The notes: generated by a model from the letters alone, not told the origin. DNA of 40,723 nt from an uncultured Pelagibacteraceae bacterium (GCA_902587755.1 CACIMN010000006.1:1-40723); one strand, 5' to 3'. Numbered from the stretch's first letter, positions 1-8,124 are shown. Translations and numbers: made by a program.

Positions 1-176
1 GTGTACAACTCTATACTAGTCAAGGTTTGAGGTATAAAAATAAACTTGCTCCTTACCAAGGGGTTTGTTTGGAAACTCAGCACTACCCGGATGCACCAAA
101 TAACAAAAATTTTCCAAGTACTTTAATTAAACCCAAAAAACTTTATAAGTACTTCACAAAGATAAAAATTTCATAA
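1..176 (+). CDS. galM: Aldose 1-epimerase (galactose mutarotase), C-terminal part
   Basis: Only the last 58 codons are inside the window, read from base 3 to the TAA at 174-176. The residues include VQLYTSQGL, then CLETQHYPDAPN and NFPSTLIKP. This matches the conserved C-terminal block of aldose 1-epimerases, in which a Glu in CLETQ is the catalytic base in the family. The enzyme interconverts alpha and beta anomers of hexoses in the cytoplasm. The stop lies one base before the ATG of the following sugar-type dehydrogenase, so the two are probably co-transcribed. The upstream part is missing because the window starts here, so I cannot judge whether the gene is intact. Confidence 0.85.
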   Translation, partial: VQLYTSQGLRYKNKLAPYQGVCLETQHYPDAPNNKNFPSTLIKPKKLYKYFTKIKIS

Positions 177-177
177 A

Positions 178-1215
178 ATGAATAAAAAAATAAATATATC
201 AATTGTTGGAACAGGACTAATGGGTTTGCAACATATAAAAGCTATTCAAAAATCAAAGAAGGCAAACCTTCATTCGATAGTAGAGATTGGTCATAACGCT
301 AAAAATTTATCTAAAAAATTTAAGATCCCATTGTATTCAAATACAGATGAACTGTTAAATTCAAAAAATTTAGATGCAGTAATTGTTGCTACTCCAAATC
401 AACTTCATGAAAAACATACAGTCAGTTTTTTAAAGAAAAAAATTCCGGTATTATTAGAAAAACCTATTTCAGATAATATTAATTCAGCTAAAAAAATTAT
501 TAGAAGTGCTAATAAAAATAAAACACCATTATTGATAGGTTATCACAGAAGACATAACTCAATAGTATCAAAGGTAAAAGGTCTTATTGATAAAGGTAAA
601 TTAGGAAACATCGTTTCAGCAAATGTATTGTGTTGGCTTTATAAACACAAAGCTTATTACAAAGAAAAATGGAGAATTAGTAAAGGAGGAGGTCCTCTAG
701 GGATTAATTTAGTCCATGATATCGATATGATTTGTTACTTACTTGGATCTATTAAATACGTTCAAGCATTTACAACTAATAAAACTAGAAAATTTGCAGT
801 AGAAGATACAGCTACAATAAGCCTGATCTTTAATTCAGGAGCATTTTGCACACTAAATTTGTCAGATACAATTGTTGCACCATGGAGTTATGAATTAACT
901 GCTGGAGAAAATCCTGCATACCCAATTACAAACCAATCTGCATATATGATTGGAGGCACAAGAGGTTCTTTACAGTTTCCCAATCTTAAATATTGGTTCT
1001 ATAAAAAAGAACGAAGCTGGTGGAATAAGATTTTTGTGAATGAAGATAAAAACAAAAAAGATGACAATACATTAGTAAATCAAATTGACCATTTTGCTGA
1101 TGTAGTGACTAAAAAAGCTAAACCAAAAGTGAATGGTCATGATGGTTTAATTTCTCTCAAAATTTTTGCAGCAATAACTAGAAGTGCAAAAACTGGTAAA
1201 AAAGTAAGAATATAA
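178..1215 (+). CDS. Gfo/Idh/MocA family NAD(P)-dependent oxidoreductase
   Basis: A 345-residue protein of normal length for this family. The N-terminus holds a Rossmann dinucleotide site (VGTGLMGLQHIKAI, about residues 10-23). The family's EKPIS motif follows near residue 94; its Lys is a catalytic or cofactor-contacting residue in the family. A GGGPLGINLVHDIDM stretch near residue 170 carries the usual catalytic His/Asp region. The C-terminal alpha/beta domain normally binds the sugar or inositol-like substrate. It begins immediately after galM, which supports a sugar or polyol substrate, but the sequence does not name it. Members include myo-inositol, glucose-fructose and UDP-sugar dehydrogenases. 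The family call is firm and the substrate is unknown. Confidence 0.88.
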   Translation: MNKKINISIVGTGLMGLQHIKAIQKSKKANLHSIVEIGHNAKNLSKKFKIPLYSNTDELLNSKNLDAVIVATPNQLHEKHTVSFLKKKIPVLLEKPISDNINSAKKIIRSANKNKTPLLIGYHRRHNSIVSKVKGLIDKGKLGNIVSANVLCWLYKHKAYYKEKWRISKGGGPLGINLVHDIDMICYLLGSIKYVQAFTTNKTRKFAVEDTATISLIFNSGAFCTLNLSDTIVAPWSYELTAGENPAYPITNQSAYMIGGTRGSLQFPNLKYWFYKKERSWWNKIFVNEDKNKKDDNTLVNQIDHFADVVTKKAKPKVNGHDGLISLKIFAAITRSAKTGKKVRI

Positions 1216-1276
1216 AATTTTTATTAAAATTTAAATCATTCATTGTTTTGACATATTTTTTTTGTTAAATTTTTAT

Positions 1277-1786
1277 ATGAAAAAAATTATCTTACTTGCT
1301 TTTTTTAGTTTGTTATTTTTTACAAATTCAAATGCTGCATGTGATGATCCTTTAACAGAAGGTGTAGATTATTCTAATTGTAGATTTTCAGACTCTCAAG
1401 ACTTACAAGGAAGTTATCTTCCAAATTCAAATCTTTCTTTTGCAAGTTTTATTCAAGTGAATTTTGATAAAAGCATTATGATGACATCAAATCTGTCATT
1501 TGGTACGTTTCCAGAATCTACATTTGTAAGAGCTAATCTTTACGAGTCTATTTCGATTGGTGCAAATTTTGAAAAAACTAACTTTACTGGAGCAAACCTA
1601 ACTAGAGTTGATTTTATGGGTGCAACTTTAATCGAAGCAAATTTTCAAAATTCTAATTTAATGGAAGCAAACTTTACATCCTCTAATATTACTAATGCTA
1701 ATTTTGATGGTGCCAATTTAACTGGAGCTACTTGGACCAATGGTCAAACTTGTGGTCAAGAGTCTATAGGTATCTGTAAACAATAA
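1277..1786 (+). CDS. Secreted pentapeptide-repeat protein
   Basis: I place the start at the ATG at 1277 rather than an in-frame TTG at 1262, because it gives a clean signal peptide: MKKIILLAFFSLLFFTNSNA with likely cleavage before ACDDP. The mature part is mostly A(N/D)(L/F)xx repeats (ANLYES, ANFEKT, ANLTRV, ANFQNS, ANFDGA, ANLTGA), the signature of a right-handed quadrilateral beta-helix. A C-terminal segment has two Cys (NGQTCGQESIGICKQ) and the N-terminus has two more (ACDD, NCRF), which suggests disulfides in the periplasm. The molecular role of such proteins is mostly unknown. The downstream small gene starts 3 bases after its stop. Confidence 0.85.
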   Translation: MKKIILLAFFSLLFFTNSNAACDDPLTEGVDYSNCRFSDSQDLQGSYLPNSNLSFASFIQVNFDKSIMMTSNLSFGTFPESTFVRANLYESISIGANFEKTNFTGANLTRVDFMGATLIEANFQNSNLMEANFTSSNITNANFDGANLTGATWTNGQTCGQESIGICKQ

Positions 1787-1789
1787 TTA

Positions 1790-2083
1790 ATGAATACTTC
1801 AGTTAATACTGATGATGTTATCTTTAATTTTTTCAAACAAATTTGTGATGAAAAAGATGATCAAAAGTGTGTTCAGCTAGGAAAAGAGTGGATTAAAGCA
1901 ATGGAAACAAACTTGTCTAGTATGGAAGCAAATTTAAATGGTGCTGATTATATTAAGCATAAAGACGATATACAAAGTAACCGAAATCACCTTAATAGCT
2001 TAAAAAATAAAACTTCATCCGAGTGGAGAGAATATGCTACACAATGCATGGTCGAAATAATGAACTACAAAAATCAGAAATAA
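1790..2083 (+). CDS. Small uncharacterised helical protein
   Basis: A 97-residue protein I do not recognise. It is charged and looks largely alpha-helical, with Glu/Lys/Asn-rich stretches and no signal peptide or membrane segment. It has three Cys residues, spaced at about 18, 26 and 86. The ATG lies 3 bases after the stop of the pentapeptide-repeat gene, so the two are likely co-transcribed and perhaps translationally coupled. Its reading frame is open over its full length with codon use like its neighbours, which supports a real gene. No function can be assigned from sequence. Confidence 0.7.
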   Translation: MNTSVNTDDVIFNFFKQICDEKDDQKCVQLGKEWIKAMETNLSSMEANLNGADYIKHKDDIQSNRNHLNSLKNKTSSEWREYATQCMVEIMNYKNQK

Positions 2084-2133
2084 TAAAATTTTAATAAGTC
2101 TTTCCATAACAAAAAAAATATACTAAATATACT

Positions 2134-2200
2134 TACAAGGGGTGTCTTAACAGACTGAGATCATACCCAAAGAACCTGTCCGGTAATTCAGAAAGGGATA
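2134..2200 (+). promoter_or_regulatory. TPP (thiamin pyrophosphate) riboswitch
   Basis: The leader contains the conserved TPP aptamer blocks in order: GGGGTGT (about 2139-2145), CTGAGA (2155-2160), ATACCC (2163-2168), GAACCTG (2172-2178), GGTAATTCAG (2182-2191) and AGGGAT (2194-2199). GGGGTGT pairs with ATACCC as helix P2, and P3 is very short. The P1 closing helix is weak to my eye. AGGGA ends only 4 bases before the ATG of the next gene, so the 3' strand of the aptamer also serves as the Shine-Dalgarno sequence. This implies translational repression when TPP is bound. The position fits the known SAR11 riboswitch-controlled thiV gene. Confidence 0.92.
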
Positions 2201-2202
2201 AA

Positions 2203-3642
2203 ATGGATAAAACATATTTTTTAACTCAATCATCGTCATTAATATTAGTTATCACAATTTGTTTAACATTTGCTTGTTTAGGAATTTTTCATTCTAAAAA
2301 AATTAAAGGAATTAACAATTATTTAACTGCAAATAGAAACATTGGTTTATTTTCACTTACCACAAGTCTTGTAGCATCTGCTTTAGGAGCTTGGATTTTA
2401 TTTGGTCCTGTCGCAGCTGCAACGTGGGGCGGAGTAGGCGCTGTTATTGGTTATGCATTAGGTACAGCTTTTCCAATGATTTTCTTAATTTATTTTGGAA
2501 AAAAAATTAGAAATGAGTTTCCAAAAGGATCTTCTTTAGTTGAGTTTATGCGAAAAAAATTTAGCAAAAGTCTATTTAAGTTAATTTTGTTTATGACAGT
2601 CTTTTATATGTTCATTTTTCTTTGCGCAGAAGTAACTGCAGTTGCTGTATTAATTAATTATATATCTGGAACAGAATTGTGGATTACAGCATTAATAGTC
2701 TTAGTAGCTACCTTAAGCTATACCCTTTATGGGGGATTAAGAGCTTCTATATTTACTGATAATATTCAAATGATTGTAATTGGTGTTTTATTATTTATTT
2801 TGATTTCAATTATTAGTTCATCCTCAGAGGGTAATTTTTCTTTCTCTTTAATTAATGAGAAAAACCCTCAATTATTAAGTTCAAACTATATTCCAGGATA
2901 CACTGCTGGATTAACTTTTTTTATAGCGGTTGCAGCAACTAATTTATTTCATCAAGGAAATTGGCAAAGAGTATATGCAGCAAAAGATTATCAAACATTA
3001 AAAGGTAGTTTGTTAATTTCTTTCTTTATTGTTGTTCCAATAGTTTTCTTAATGGGTTTTATTGGAATGGTTTCATTTTCAATGGATCCATCTGTTAGAC
3101 CTGATTTAGGATTTTTTAATTTATTATTGAAAGATCAAACAGAAATTTTGTCCTTATTGATCGTTGTCCTTGGTCTAGCACTAACAATTTCTACTGTTGA
3201 TACTTTGGTTAATGCTATATCAAGTTTGTTTGTAGTTGATGGTAAAGCAACTTTTAATTTAGATAAAAAAACTGATTATTTAAAAATATCTAAATATTTC
3301 ATTTTGATCTTGTCTGTAATTGCTTTTGGTGTTGCTTCAAAAGGATTTGATATTTTATATTTATTCTTACTTGCAGATTTATTTTGTTGCGCCTTTGTTG
3401 TGACTGTTTTTTACAGTTTCTATAATAAAGTAAATGAAAATACAGCTAATGTTTCAATTATAATTGGTCTAGTTTCTGGATTTTTAATGTTTCCATTTCC
3501 TGATTTTTCCAAAAGTTTATTAGTGGGAGTAATCTTTTCTAAAGATTTATTTTCACCTTTTATATCTCAATCTTTATTATTTTTGTCTTTTTTGATTGCA
3601 ACTTTCTTGCCTGCGGTAATTTTAAAAATTAAATTTAGATAG
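2203..3642 (+). CDS. thiV: Sodium:solute symporter, probable HMP (thiamin pyrimidine) transporter ThiV
   Basis: A 479-residue integral membrane protein with about 12-13 hydrophobic segments. It has the SSS-family layout: GINNYLTANRNIG near residue 35, then the ASALGAWILFGP region and the TLYGGLRASIFTDNIQ motif near residue 175. It starts 4 bases after the TPP riboswitch SD element, so it is expected to be repressed by thiamin pyrophosphate. Published SAR11 work proposed that a riboswitch-controlled SSS protein, ThiV, imports 4-amino-5-hydroxymethyl-2-methylpyrimidine (HMP), which these cells cannot make. The family and regulation are directly visible; the HMP substrate rests on that comparison. 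Its last 8 bases overlap the convergent thioredoxin-like gene. Confidence 0.88.
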   Translation: MDKTYFLTQSSSLILVITICLTFACLGIFHSKKIKGINNYLTANRNIGLFSLTTSLVASALGAWILFGPVAAATWGGVGAVIGYALGTAFPMIFLIYFGKKIRNEFPKGSSLVEFMRKKFSKSLFKLILFMTVFYMFIFLCAEVTAVAVLINYISGTELWITALIVLVATLSYTLYGGLRASIFTDNIQMIVIGVLLFILISIISSSSEGNFSFSLINEKNPQLLSSNYIPGYTAGLTFFIAVAATNLFHQGNWQRVYAAKDYQTLKGSLLISFFIVVPIVFLMGFIGMVSFSMDPSVRPDLGFFNLLLKDQTEILSLLIVVLGLALTISTVDTLVNAISSLFVVDGKATFNLDKKTDYLKISKYFILILSVIAFGVASKGFDILYLFLLADLFCCAFVVTVFYSFYNKVNENTANVSIIIGLVSGFLMFPFPDFSKSLLVGVIFSKDLFSPFISQSLLFLSFLIATFLPAVILKIKFR

Positions 3643-4003
3643 AAGAGTTTAAAGCTTCATAAATAAGTTCTTTAGTGGTCTCACCAATACTTCTGTAAAC
3701 CTCTTTATTATCTTTAAAAATTAAAAGCGTTGTTTGATATTGAACATTAAAAAATTTAGCAATATCTTTATTAGTTACATCAAAAGCAAAATATTCCATA
3801 TTTTCAAAATCTTTTTTTGCTTTTTTTAAGACTTCCATTTGACCTGCACATGATGAGCAATATTTAATCCAAGAACTTACCACAACAACTTTTCCTTCTG
3901 ATAGAGCTTTATCAAATAATTGTTTATCATAAGTCGTTTCTTTGCCAGTTGCGTTGGAAGTCAATGCCAATACAAAATAAATAAATATTAAAAATTTTTT
4001 CAT
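3635..4003 (-). CDS. Periplasmic thioredoxin-fold protein with CSSC motif
   Basis: A 122-residue protein with an N-terminal signal peptide (MKKFLIFIYFVLALTSNATG). A thioredoxin-like domain follows with a CSSC redox motif at about residues 49-52 and a downstream YQTTLLIF segment where the cis-Pro loop would be (Thr-Thr rather than the usual Thr-Pro). It resembles the C-terminal thioredoxin domain of DsbD and small thiol-disulfide interchange proteins, so a periplasmic thiol redox role is likely. It is convergent with thiV, overlapping it by 8 bases. It is divergent from an ABC exporter, with a perfect 23-base palindrome in the shared upstream region. The lack of an obvious cis-Pro is unusual for the fold. 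Confidence 0.78.
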   Translation of the reverse strand: MKKFLIFIYFVLALTSNATGKETTYDKQLFDKALSEGKVVVVSSWIKYCSSCAGQMEVLKKAKKDFENMEYFAFDVTNKDIAKFFNVQYQTTLLIFKDNKEVYRSIGETTKELIYEALNSSI

Positions 4004-4029
4004 AGACGAATTTCTTTAGCGTAAATTTT

Positions 4030-4052
4030 AATTTATTGTAATACAATAAATT
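4030..4052. promoter_or_regulatory. Perfect 23-base palindrome, candidate operator in a divergent promoter region
   Basis: Two 11-base arms, AATTTATTGTA and TACAATAAATT, flank a single central A. The site lies in the 70-base gap between the minus-strand thioredoxin-like gene (start at 4003) and the plus-strand ABC exporter gene (start at 4074). That is where a dimeric repressor would control one or both. The arms are AT-rich, and in this AT-rich genome some symmetry arises by chance, but an 11+1+11 perfect match is long. No regulator gene is adjacent. A cruciform or bidirectional terminator is less likely given its location. Confidence 0.5.
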
Positions 4053-4073
4053 GTCTCTATATATGTTTATCAA

Positions 4074-5009
4074 ATGTACAGCGATCAAATTACCATAAAT
4101 AACCTTTCAAAAGTATACGACAATGGTTTTGAAGCGTTAAAAAACATAAATCTTAATATTAAAAAGGGTGAAATTTTTGCAATGCTTGGACCAAATGGCG
4201 CAGGAAAAACAACTCTAATAAGTATTATCTGCGGGATAGTAAGACCATCTTCTGGAAAGGTTACAGTAGACGAATTTGATATAATTAAAGATTATAGAGA
4301 AACAAGGTCAAAAATTGGCTTAGTTCCACAAGAGCTTACTCTGGAACAATTTGAGACCGTATTTAATAACGTTTCATATTCTAGAGGTTTGTACGGAAAG
4401 AAACCTAACGCAAAACATATTGAGAAAGTTTTAAAAGATTTAAGTTTATGGGATAAAAAAGATTTAAGACTTAGACAATTGTCTGGAGGAATGAAAAGAA
4501 GGGTTTTGATTGCAAAAGCATTATCTCATGAACCGACTATTTTATTTTTAGATGAACCAACCGCTGGTGTGGATGTTGAGTTAAGGCAAGATATGTGGAA
4601 GGTTGTTGAGAGTTTAAGAAAAACTGGTGTAACAATAATTTTAACTACGCACTACATAGAGGAAGCAGAGGCTATTGCAGATAGAGTGGGGGTGATCAAT
4701 CAAGGAGAAATTATAGTTGTTGATAAAACAAAAGAATTATTAAAAAAAATGGGTCATAAGAAACTTACATTAGACTTACAGGAAGAAGTCAAAGAAATAC
4801 CAAGTAGTTTAGAAAAATATAATCTTGAGATTGGAAAAGATAAAATTTCAATTGATTATACTTACAACGTTCAAGCTAAACAAACAGGTATCACAAATTT
4901 ACTTCAAGATTTAAAAGATGCAGGATTTAAACTGAAGGATTTAAAAACAGAACAAAGTACTTTAGAAAAAATTTTTGTAAGTTTAGTTAAGGAAAATAAA
5001 AATGTTTAA
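4074..5009 (+). CDS. ABC transporter ATP-binding protein (ABC-2 exporter type)
   Basis: A 311-residue ATPase. It has a Walker A motif GPNGAGKTT near residue 39, signature LSGGMKRR near 140, Walker [12 protein letters not shown] near 160 and the switch region TTHYIEEAE near 190. The tail of about 95 residues after the ATPase domain is typical of the CcmA/NodI/YadG-type group. It would drive the membrane partner encoded next, whose ATG overlaps its 3' end by 8 bases. YadG/YadH-like pairs export unknown substrates or take part in envelope maintenance; the substrate cannot be read here. Regulation may involve the palindrome about 20 bases upstream. Confidence 0.93.
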   Translation: MYSDQITINNLSKVYDNGFEALKNINLNIKKGEIFAMLGPNGAGKTTLISIICGIVRPSSGKVTVDEFDIIKDYRETRSKIGLVPQELTLEQFETVFNNVSYSRGLYGKKPNAKHIEKVLKDLSLWDKKDLRLRQLSGGMKRRVLIAKALSHEPTILFLDEPTAGVDVELRQDMWKVVESLRKTGVTIILTTHYIEEAEAIADRVGVINQGEIIVVDKTKELLKKMGHKKLTLDLQEEVKEIPSSLEKYNLEIGKDKISIDYTYNVQAKQTGITNLLQDLKDAGFKLKDLKTEQSTLEKIFVSLVKENKNV

Positions 5010-5766
5010 TTATTATGCATTTAAAGCAATTTATCTTCATGAGATGGATAGATTTAGAAGAACACTGATGCAATCCTTATTATCGCCAGTATTATCTACC
5101 TCTTTATATTTTATAGTTTTTGGCTCAGTAATTGGAGGATATGTTGAAAATATTGATGGCATTAGTTATGGGTCATACATCGTACCTGGTTTGTTGATGC
5201 TTACATTATTAACCCAATCAATAAGTAACACATCTTTTGGTATTTTTTTTCCTAAATTTAATGGAACAATTTATGAAATTTTAGCTGCACCAATTTCAAC
5301 TTTAGAAATAGTTCTTGCATTTGTTGGCGCAGGTGCAACCAAAACTTTAATTGTAGGTTGTATGATATTTATCACTTCAACTTTTTTTGTTGAAGTTGAA
5401 GTAAAATTTCCAGTATTAATGATTTTTCTTTTGATATTAGTTTCATTTACTTTTGCATTATTTGGCTTTTTAATTGGATTGATGAGTTCTAATTTCGAAC
5501 AAATGTCAATAATTCCTACGCTTGTTATAACACCAATGGTTTTTTTAGGTGGAAGCTTGTATTCTCTAGACATGCTTCCAGAGTTTTGGCAAATAGTTAC
5601 ATATTTTAATCCAGTAGTATATCTGATCAATGGATTAAGATTTTCATTTTATGGGGTATCAGATTTTAATATATGGATAAGTGTTGGTTTAATGTTAAGC
5701 TTTTTGGTTATTTGTATAGTGATTGTAACAAGTCTTCTTAAAAAAGGTTATAATATAAAAGCATAA
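5002..5766 (+). CDS. ABC-2 type transporter permease
   Basis: A 254-residue membrane protein with about six hydrophobic segments. It has the ABC-2 family's conserved block [37 protein letters not shown] near residues 180-215. This is the YadH/NodJ-type permease that forms a homodimer with the ATPase encoded immediately upstream (8-base overlap, so translationally coupled). Length is normal for the family (about 250-260). It is expected in the inner membrane with export function; the substrate is unknown. A 54-residue membrane protein gene begins 4 bases after its stop and may be part of the same transcript. Confidence 0.92.
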   Translation: MFNYYAFKAIYLHEMDRFRRTLMQSLLSPVLSTSLYFIVFGSVIGGYVENIDGISYGSYIVPGLLMLTLLTQSISNTSFGIFFPKFNGTIYEILAAPISTLEIVLAFVGAGATKTLIVGCMIFITSTFFVEVEVKFPVLMIFLLILVSFTFALFGFLIGLMSSNFEQMSIIPTLVITPMVFLGGSLYSLDMLPEFWQIVTYFNPVVYLINGLRFSFYGVSDFNIWISVGLMLSFLVICIVIVTSLLKKGYNIKA

Positions 5767-5769
5767 ATA

Positions 5770-5934
5770 ATGATTAAATATATTCTTCCAGCTATTATTA
5801 TTTTTTTGATTGTTTTGTTCTGGGAGAAAATTACTGAATTTGTAGAAAAAAAATTCAATATTAAACTCAATTATATTGTCATTAGCTCCATTATTGCTGC
5901 AATAGCGATTATTCTTTTACTCTTAAATTACTAA
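5770..5934 (+). CDS. Small two-helix membrane protein (54 residues)
   Basis: The ATG at 5770 opens a 54-codon frame ending in TAA at 5932-5934. It lies tightly between the ABC permease (stop at 5766) and the next gene (start at 5940). The protein has a hydrophobic segment near residues 4-18 and another near 36-53. They are separated by a short charged linker (WEKITEFVEKKFNIK) that looks like an amphipathic helix. I do not recognise it. The tight packing and hairpin-like membrane topology argue that it is real. It could be an accessory subunit of the ABC-2 exporter or an unrelated small membrane protein. Confidence 0.6.
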   Translation: MIKYILPAIIIFLIVLFWEKITEFVEKKFNIKLNYIVISSIIAAIAIILLLLNY

Positions 5935-5939
5935 GATTT

Positions 5940-6209
5940 ATGACTACTTTTGAGGTTTCTAATTTTGAAATTGATGAAACTGAAGGTGTTTTTACTTTTA
6001 AAAATGAAAATACAACAATAGGCTTTGTTAGATTTAATAAGTTTGGTGAGGTAGAGTATATTTTTGTTAATCCAATTTTTAGAAAACAAGGGTTAGCAAC
6101 TAAATTATTACGATTAGTAAAACAAAAAACTGGAAAAGAAATAATACTACAAGAACCAATTAGCCCCTTAGGATCGAAATTATTAAAATCATTAAATAAA
6201 TGGAAATAA
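5940..6209 (+). CDS. Small GNAT-like acetyltransferase domain protein
   Basis: An 89-residue protein with the acetyl-CoA-binding motif A of GNAT enzymes: VEYIFVNPIFRKQGLATKLLRLVKQ, about residues 37-61, with the Arg-x-x-Gly-x-Ala pattern. It lacks the rest of a normal 140-180 residue GNAT domain, so it is a minimal form. The substrate is unknown. Its 3' end overlaps the start of the TauE/SafE gene by 10 bases, which implies co-expression. The fold call rests on one motif. Confidence 0.65.
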   Translation: MTTFEVSNFEIDETEGVFTFKNENTTIGFVRFNKFGEVEYIFVNPIFRKQGLATKLLRLVKQKTGKEIILQEPISPLGSKLLKSLNKWK

Positions 6210-6946
6210 ACTTATTATTTTTTTTTACCGTTGTTCCTGCCATAATTTTATATGGTATTGCTAAATCAGGCTTAGGCGGATCCATGACTTTAATTTCTGT
6301 TCCGTTAATGACAATAGTGATGCCGCTAAATCAAGCTTTAGGAATTATTTTACCAATTTTAATATTTTCAGATTTTATTGCTGTTTATAAATATAGAAAA
6401 GAATTTGATTTAGGAACTTTAAAACTAATGGTTCCATTTGCAGCTATTGGAATAATTTTTGGATCTTTAACTTTTTCATATTTTTCAGAAGATTTATTAA
6501 AATTTATAATTGGAGTAATGGGTTTCTTGTTTGCAGGTCATTATTTTTTTTTAAAAAAAAACAAAGAAAAAAAATCAGAGAAAAATTTTTTAAAAGGTGG
6601 AACATGTTCGGTGGTTGCAGGTTTTACAAGTTTTTGTGTCCATGCTGGAGGGACACCAACTAGCTTATACTTACTTCCGCTTAGAATGAAAAAAGAAATC
6701 TATGTTGGAACAAGAATATTTTTTTTCACTTTTGTGAATTTAATTAAACTTCCTTTATATATTAATTTGTCTATGACAAATTTAGATACTTTTAAACATT
6801 CAGCAATATTATTTCCACTCGCATTACTTGGAATATTAATCGGTTATCAATTACTCAAAATTATAGAGGAGAAATTATTTTACAATATTTTGTATGCTTT
6901 AATTTTTGTTACTAGTGCTAAGCTTTTATATGATTATCTGGTATGA
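6200..6946 (+). CDS. TauE/SafE family membrane transporter
   Basis: A 248-residue membrane protein with about eight hydrophobic segments arranged as two similar halves. Typical TauE/SafE motifs are GIAKSGLGGSMTLISVPLM near residue 20 and AGFTSFCVHAGGTPTSLYLLP near residues 140-160. The family exports sulfite, sulfoacetate or related anions in characterised members, but many members are uncharacterised. The gene overlaps the preceding small GNAT-like gene by 10 bases. It is a different family member from the one at 33738-34817 beside the apr genes, so the substrate need not be the same. Confidence 0.88.
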   Translation: MEINLLFFFTVVPAIILYGIAKSGLGGSMTLISVPLMTIVMPLNQALGIILPILIFSDFIAVYKYRKEFDLGTLKLMVPFAAIGIIFGSLTFSYFSEDLLKFIIGVMGFLFAGHYFFLKKNKEKKSEKNFLKGGTCSVVAGFTSFCVHAGGTPTSLYLLPLRMKKEIYVGTRIFFFTFVNLIKLPLYINLSMTNLDTFKHSAILFPLALLGILIGYQLLKIIEEKLFYNILYALIFVTSAKLLYDYLV

Positions 6947-7000
6947 TTTAATAACACATTAAAAATCTAAATTGAATGATAGATTATAATTATCACAAGT

Positions 7001-7555
7001 ATGAAAAAAAAATTTAACCCAAGAATAAAAGCAAGACTAAGAAAAAATAGGCAAGTTTTAAGTAAAAATATTGATAATTTTTTTGGTTGGGTTAAAGGCG
7101 CAAAACTTGTTGAGCTTAAAGAGTGTAATCCTGAAGAGGATCCTGTTAGACCAGAATTGGATAATAAGTTTAGAACAGGTTATGGAAGAAAAATTTTTGG
7201 TGTTAAATATCAAGGAGAAATTCATGCTGTAATGTGTTTTGCTTATACAAATGAAATTCCTAAAAGTGTTGAAGAGTTAGAAAAATTAAGCACTGATGCA
7301 TTTTTACAAACAGCTATGAGAGATCAATCAGGTGGTCAAATAGCTATCGCTTACACTGTCTGGTCAAAAAAAAAAGGTGGAGGAAAATTAATTGTAAAAG
7401 AAGTGTTTAAAAATATAAAAAAATCAAATCATTTAAATAGGTTAGTAACTCTTTCACCACTAACAGAAATGGCAACAAACTTTCATCAAAGAAATGGTGC
7501 TAAATTAATTCAAATTAATGAAACCACACAAAATTTTGAGTATAAAGTTATGTAG
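7001..7555 (+). CDS. Conserved hypothetical protein, possibly GNAT-like
   Basis: A 184-residue soluble protein that starts with a very basic segment (KKKFNPRIKARLRKNR). The second half holds IAYTVWSKKKGGGKLIVKEVF, then TLSPLTEMATNFHQRNGAKLI. A glycine-rich turn before a helix and a late Phe-His-x-Arg-x-Gly-Ala segment resemble the layout of a GNAT acetyltransferase (acyl-CoA pyrophosphate loop, then the FYxxxGF-like element), but no motif is decisive. It begins about 55 bases after the TauE-type gene and ends 2 bases before the SOUL gene. The basic N-terminus could contact nucleic acid or ribosomes. Function unknown. Confidence 0.7.
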   Translation: MKKKFNPRIKARLRKNRQVLSKNIDNFFGWVKGAKLVELKECNPEEDPVRPELDNKFRTGYGRKIFGVKYQGEIHAVMCFAYTNEIPKSVEELEKLSTDAFLQTAMRDQSGGQIAIAYTVWSKKKGGGKLIVKEVFKNIKKSNHLNRLVTLSPLTEMATNFHQRNGAKLIQINETTQNFEYKVM

Positions 7556-7557
7556 CA

Positions 7558-8124
7558 ATGCAAATTATTAAAATTTATTTAATAGTATTTTGTACATTTT
7601 TTATTTTACCATATTCTAAAGTTATGGCTTACGAAGAAGCGAATTACGAAGTTGTCTTAAAAAATGAAATATATGAGATTAGAAAATATTCTGATCGATT
7701 AGCAGTAGAAACGATGACATATGGAATAGATAGTAATTTTAGGAAATTATTTAATTACATTTCTGGTAGAAACAACACTCAAGAGAAAATCAAAATGACA
7801 ACCCCAGTTACTCAAGTTGAGAAAAATGGAAATATGAGCATGCAATTTTATTTACCTTCTAAATTTAATTCAGAAAATGTACCAATTCCAACCAGGAATG
7901 ATGTTAAAATAGTTAATATAAAAGGAGGTCACTATGCGGTATTAAGATACTCTGGAAGAGCTTCCGATAGAAATTTCATAAAACATATTGAAGTTTTAAA
8001 AAAAGAGTTACAAAAAAATAACATTAAAATTACAAGCCCACCTATTAGAGCAACATATGACAGTCCATTTACCCTACCAATGAATAGAAGAAATGAGGCT
8101 ATGTTTAAAGTGGATTTAAATTGA
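7558..8124 (+). CDS. SOUL-family heme-binding-like protein, secreted
   Basis: A 188-residue protein with a signal peptide (first about 24 residues, ending KVMA) and then the SOUL domain. YEVVLKNEIYEIRKYSDRLAVETM near the start, KIKMTTPVTQ near residue 80 and the C-terminal TYDSPFTLPMNRRNEAMFKV are characteristic. SOUL/HBP proteins bind heme or related tetrapyrroles in some members; bacterial roles are poorly known. It is predicted to be periplasmic. Its stop overlaps the TTG start of the following carbonic-anhydrase-like gene, so translation is probably coupled. Confidence 0.9.
   Translation: MQIIKIYLIVFCTFFILPYSKVMAYEEANYEVVLKNEIYEIRKYSDRLAVETMTYGIDSNFRKLFNYISGRNNTQEKIKMTTPVTQVEKNGNMSMQFYLPSKFNSENVPIPTRNDVKIVNIKGGHYAVLRYSGRASDRNFIKHIEVLKKELQKNNIKITSPPIRATYDSPFTLPMNRRNEAMFKVDLN

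Noticed and set aside
5271..5630. Long open frame antisense to the ABC-2 permease
   Set aside because: It is fully inside a well-supported gene, its composition looks like a shadow translation, and it has no family features.
6977..6995. TGATA...TATCA near-palindrome upstream of the 184-residue gene
   Set aside because: Only the outer 5 bases match well and the centre has several mismatches; expected by chance in AT-rich DNA.
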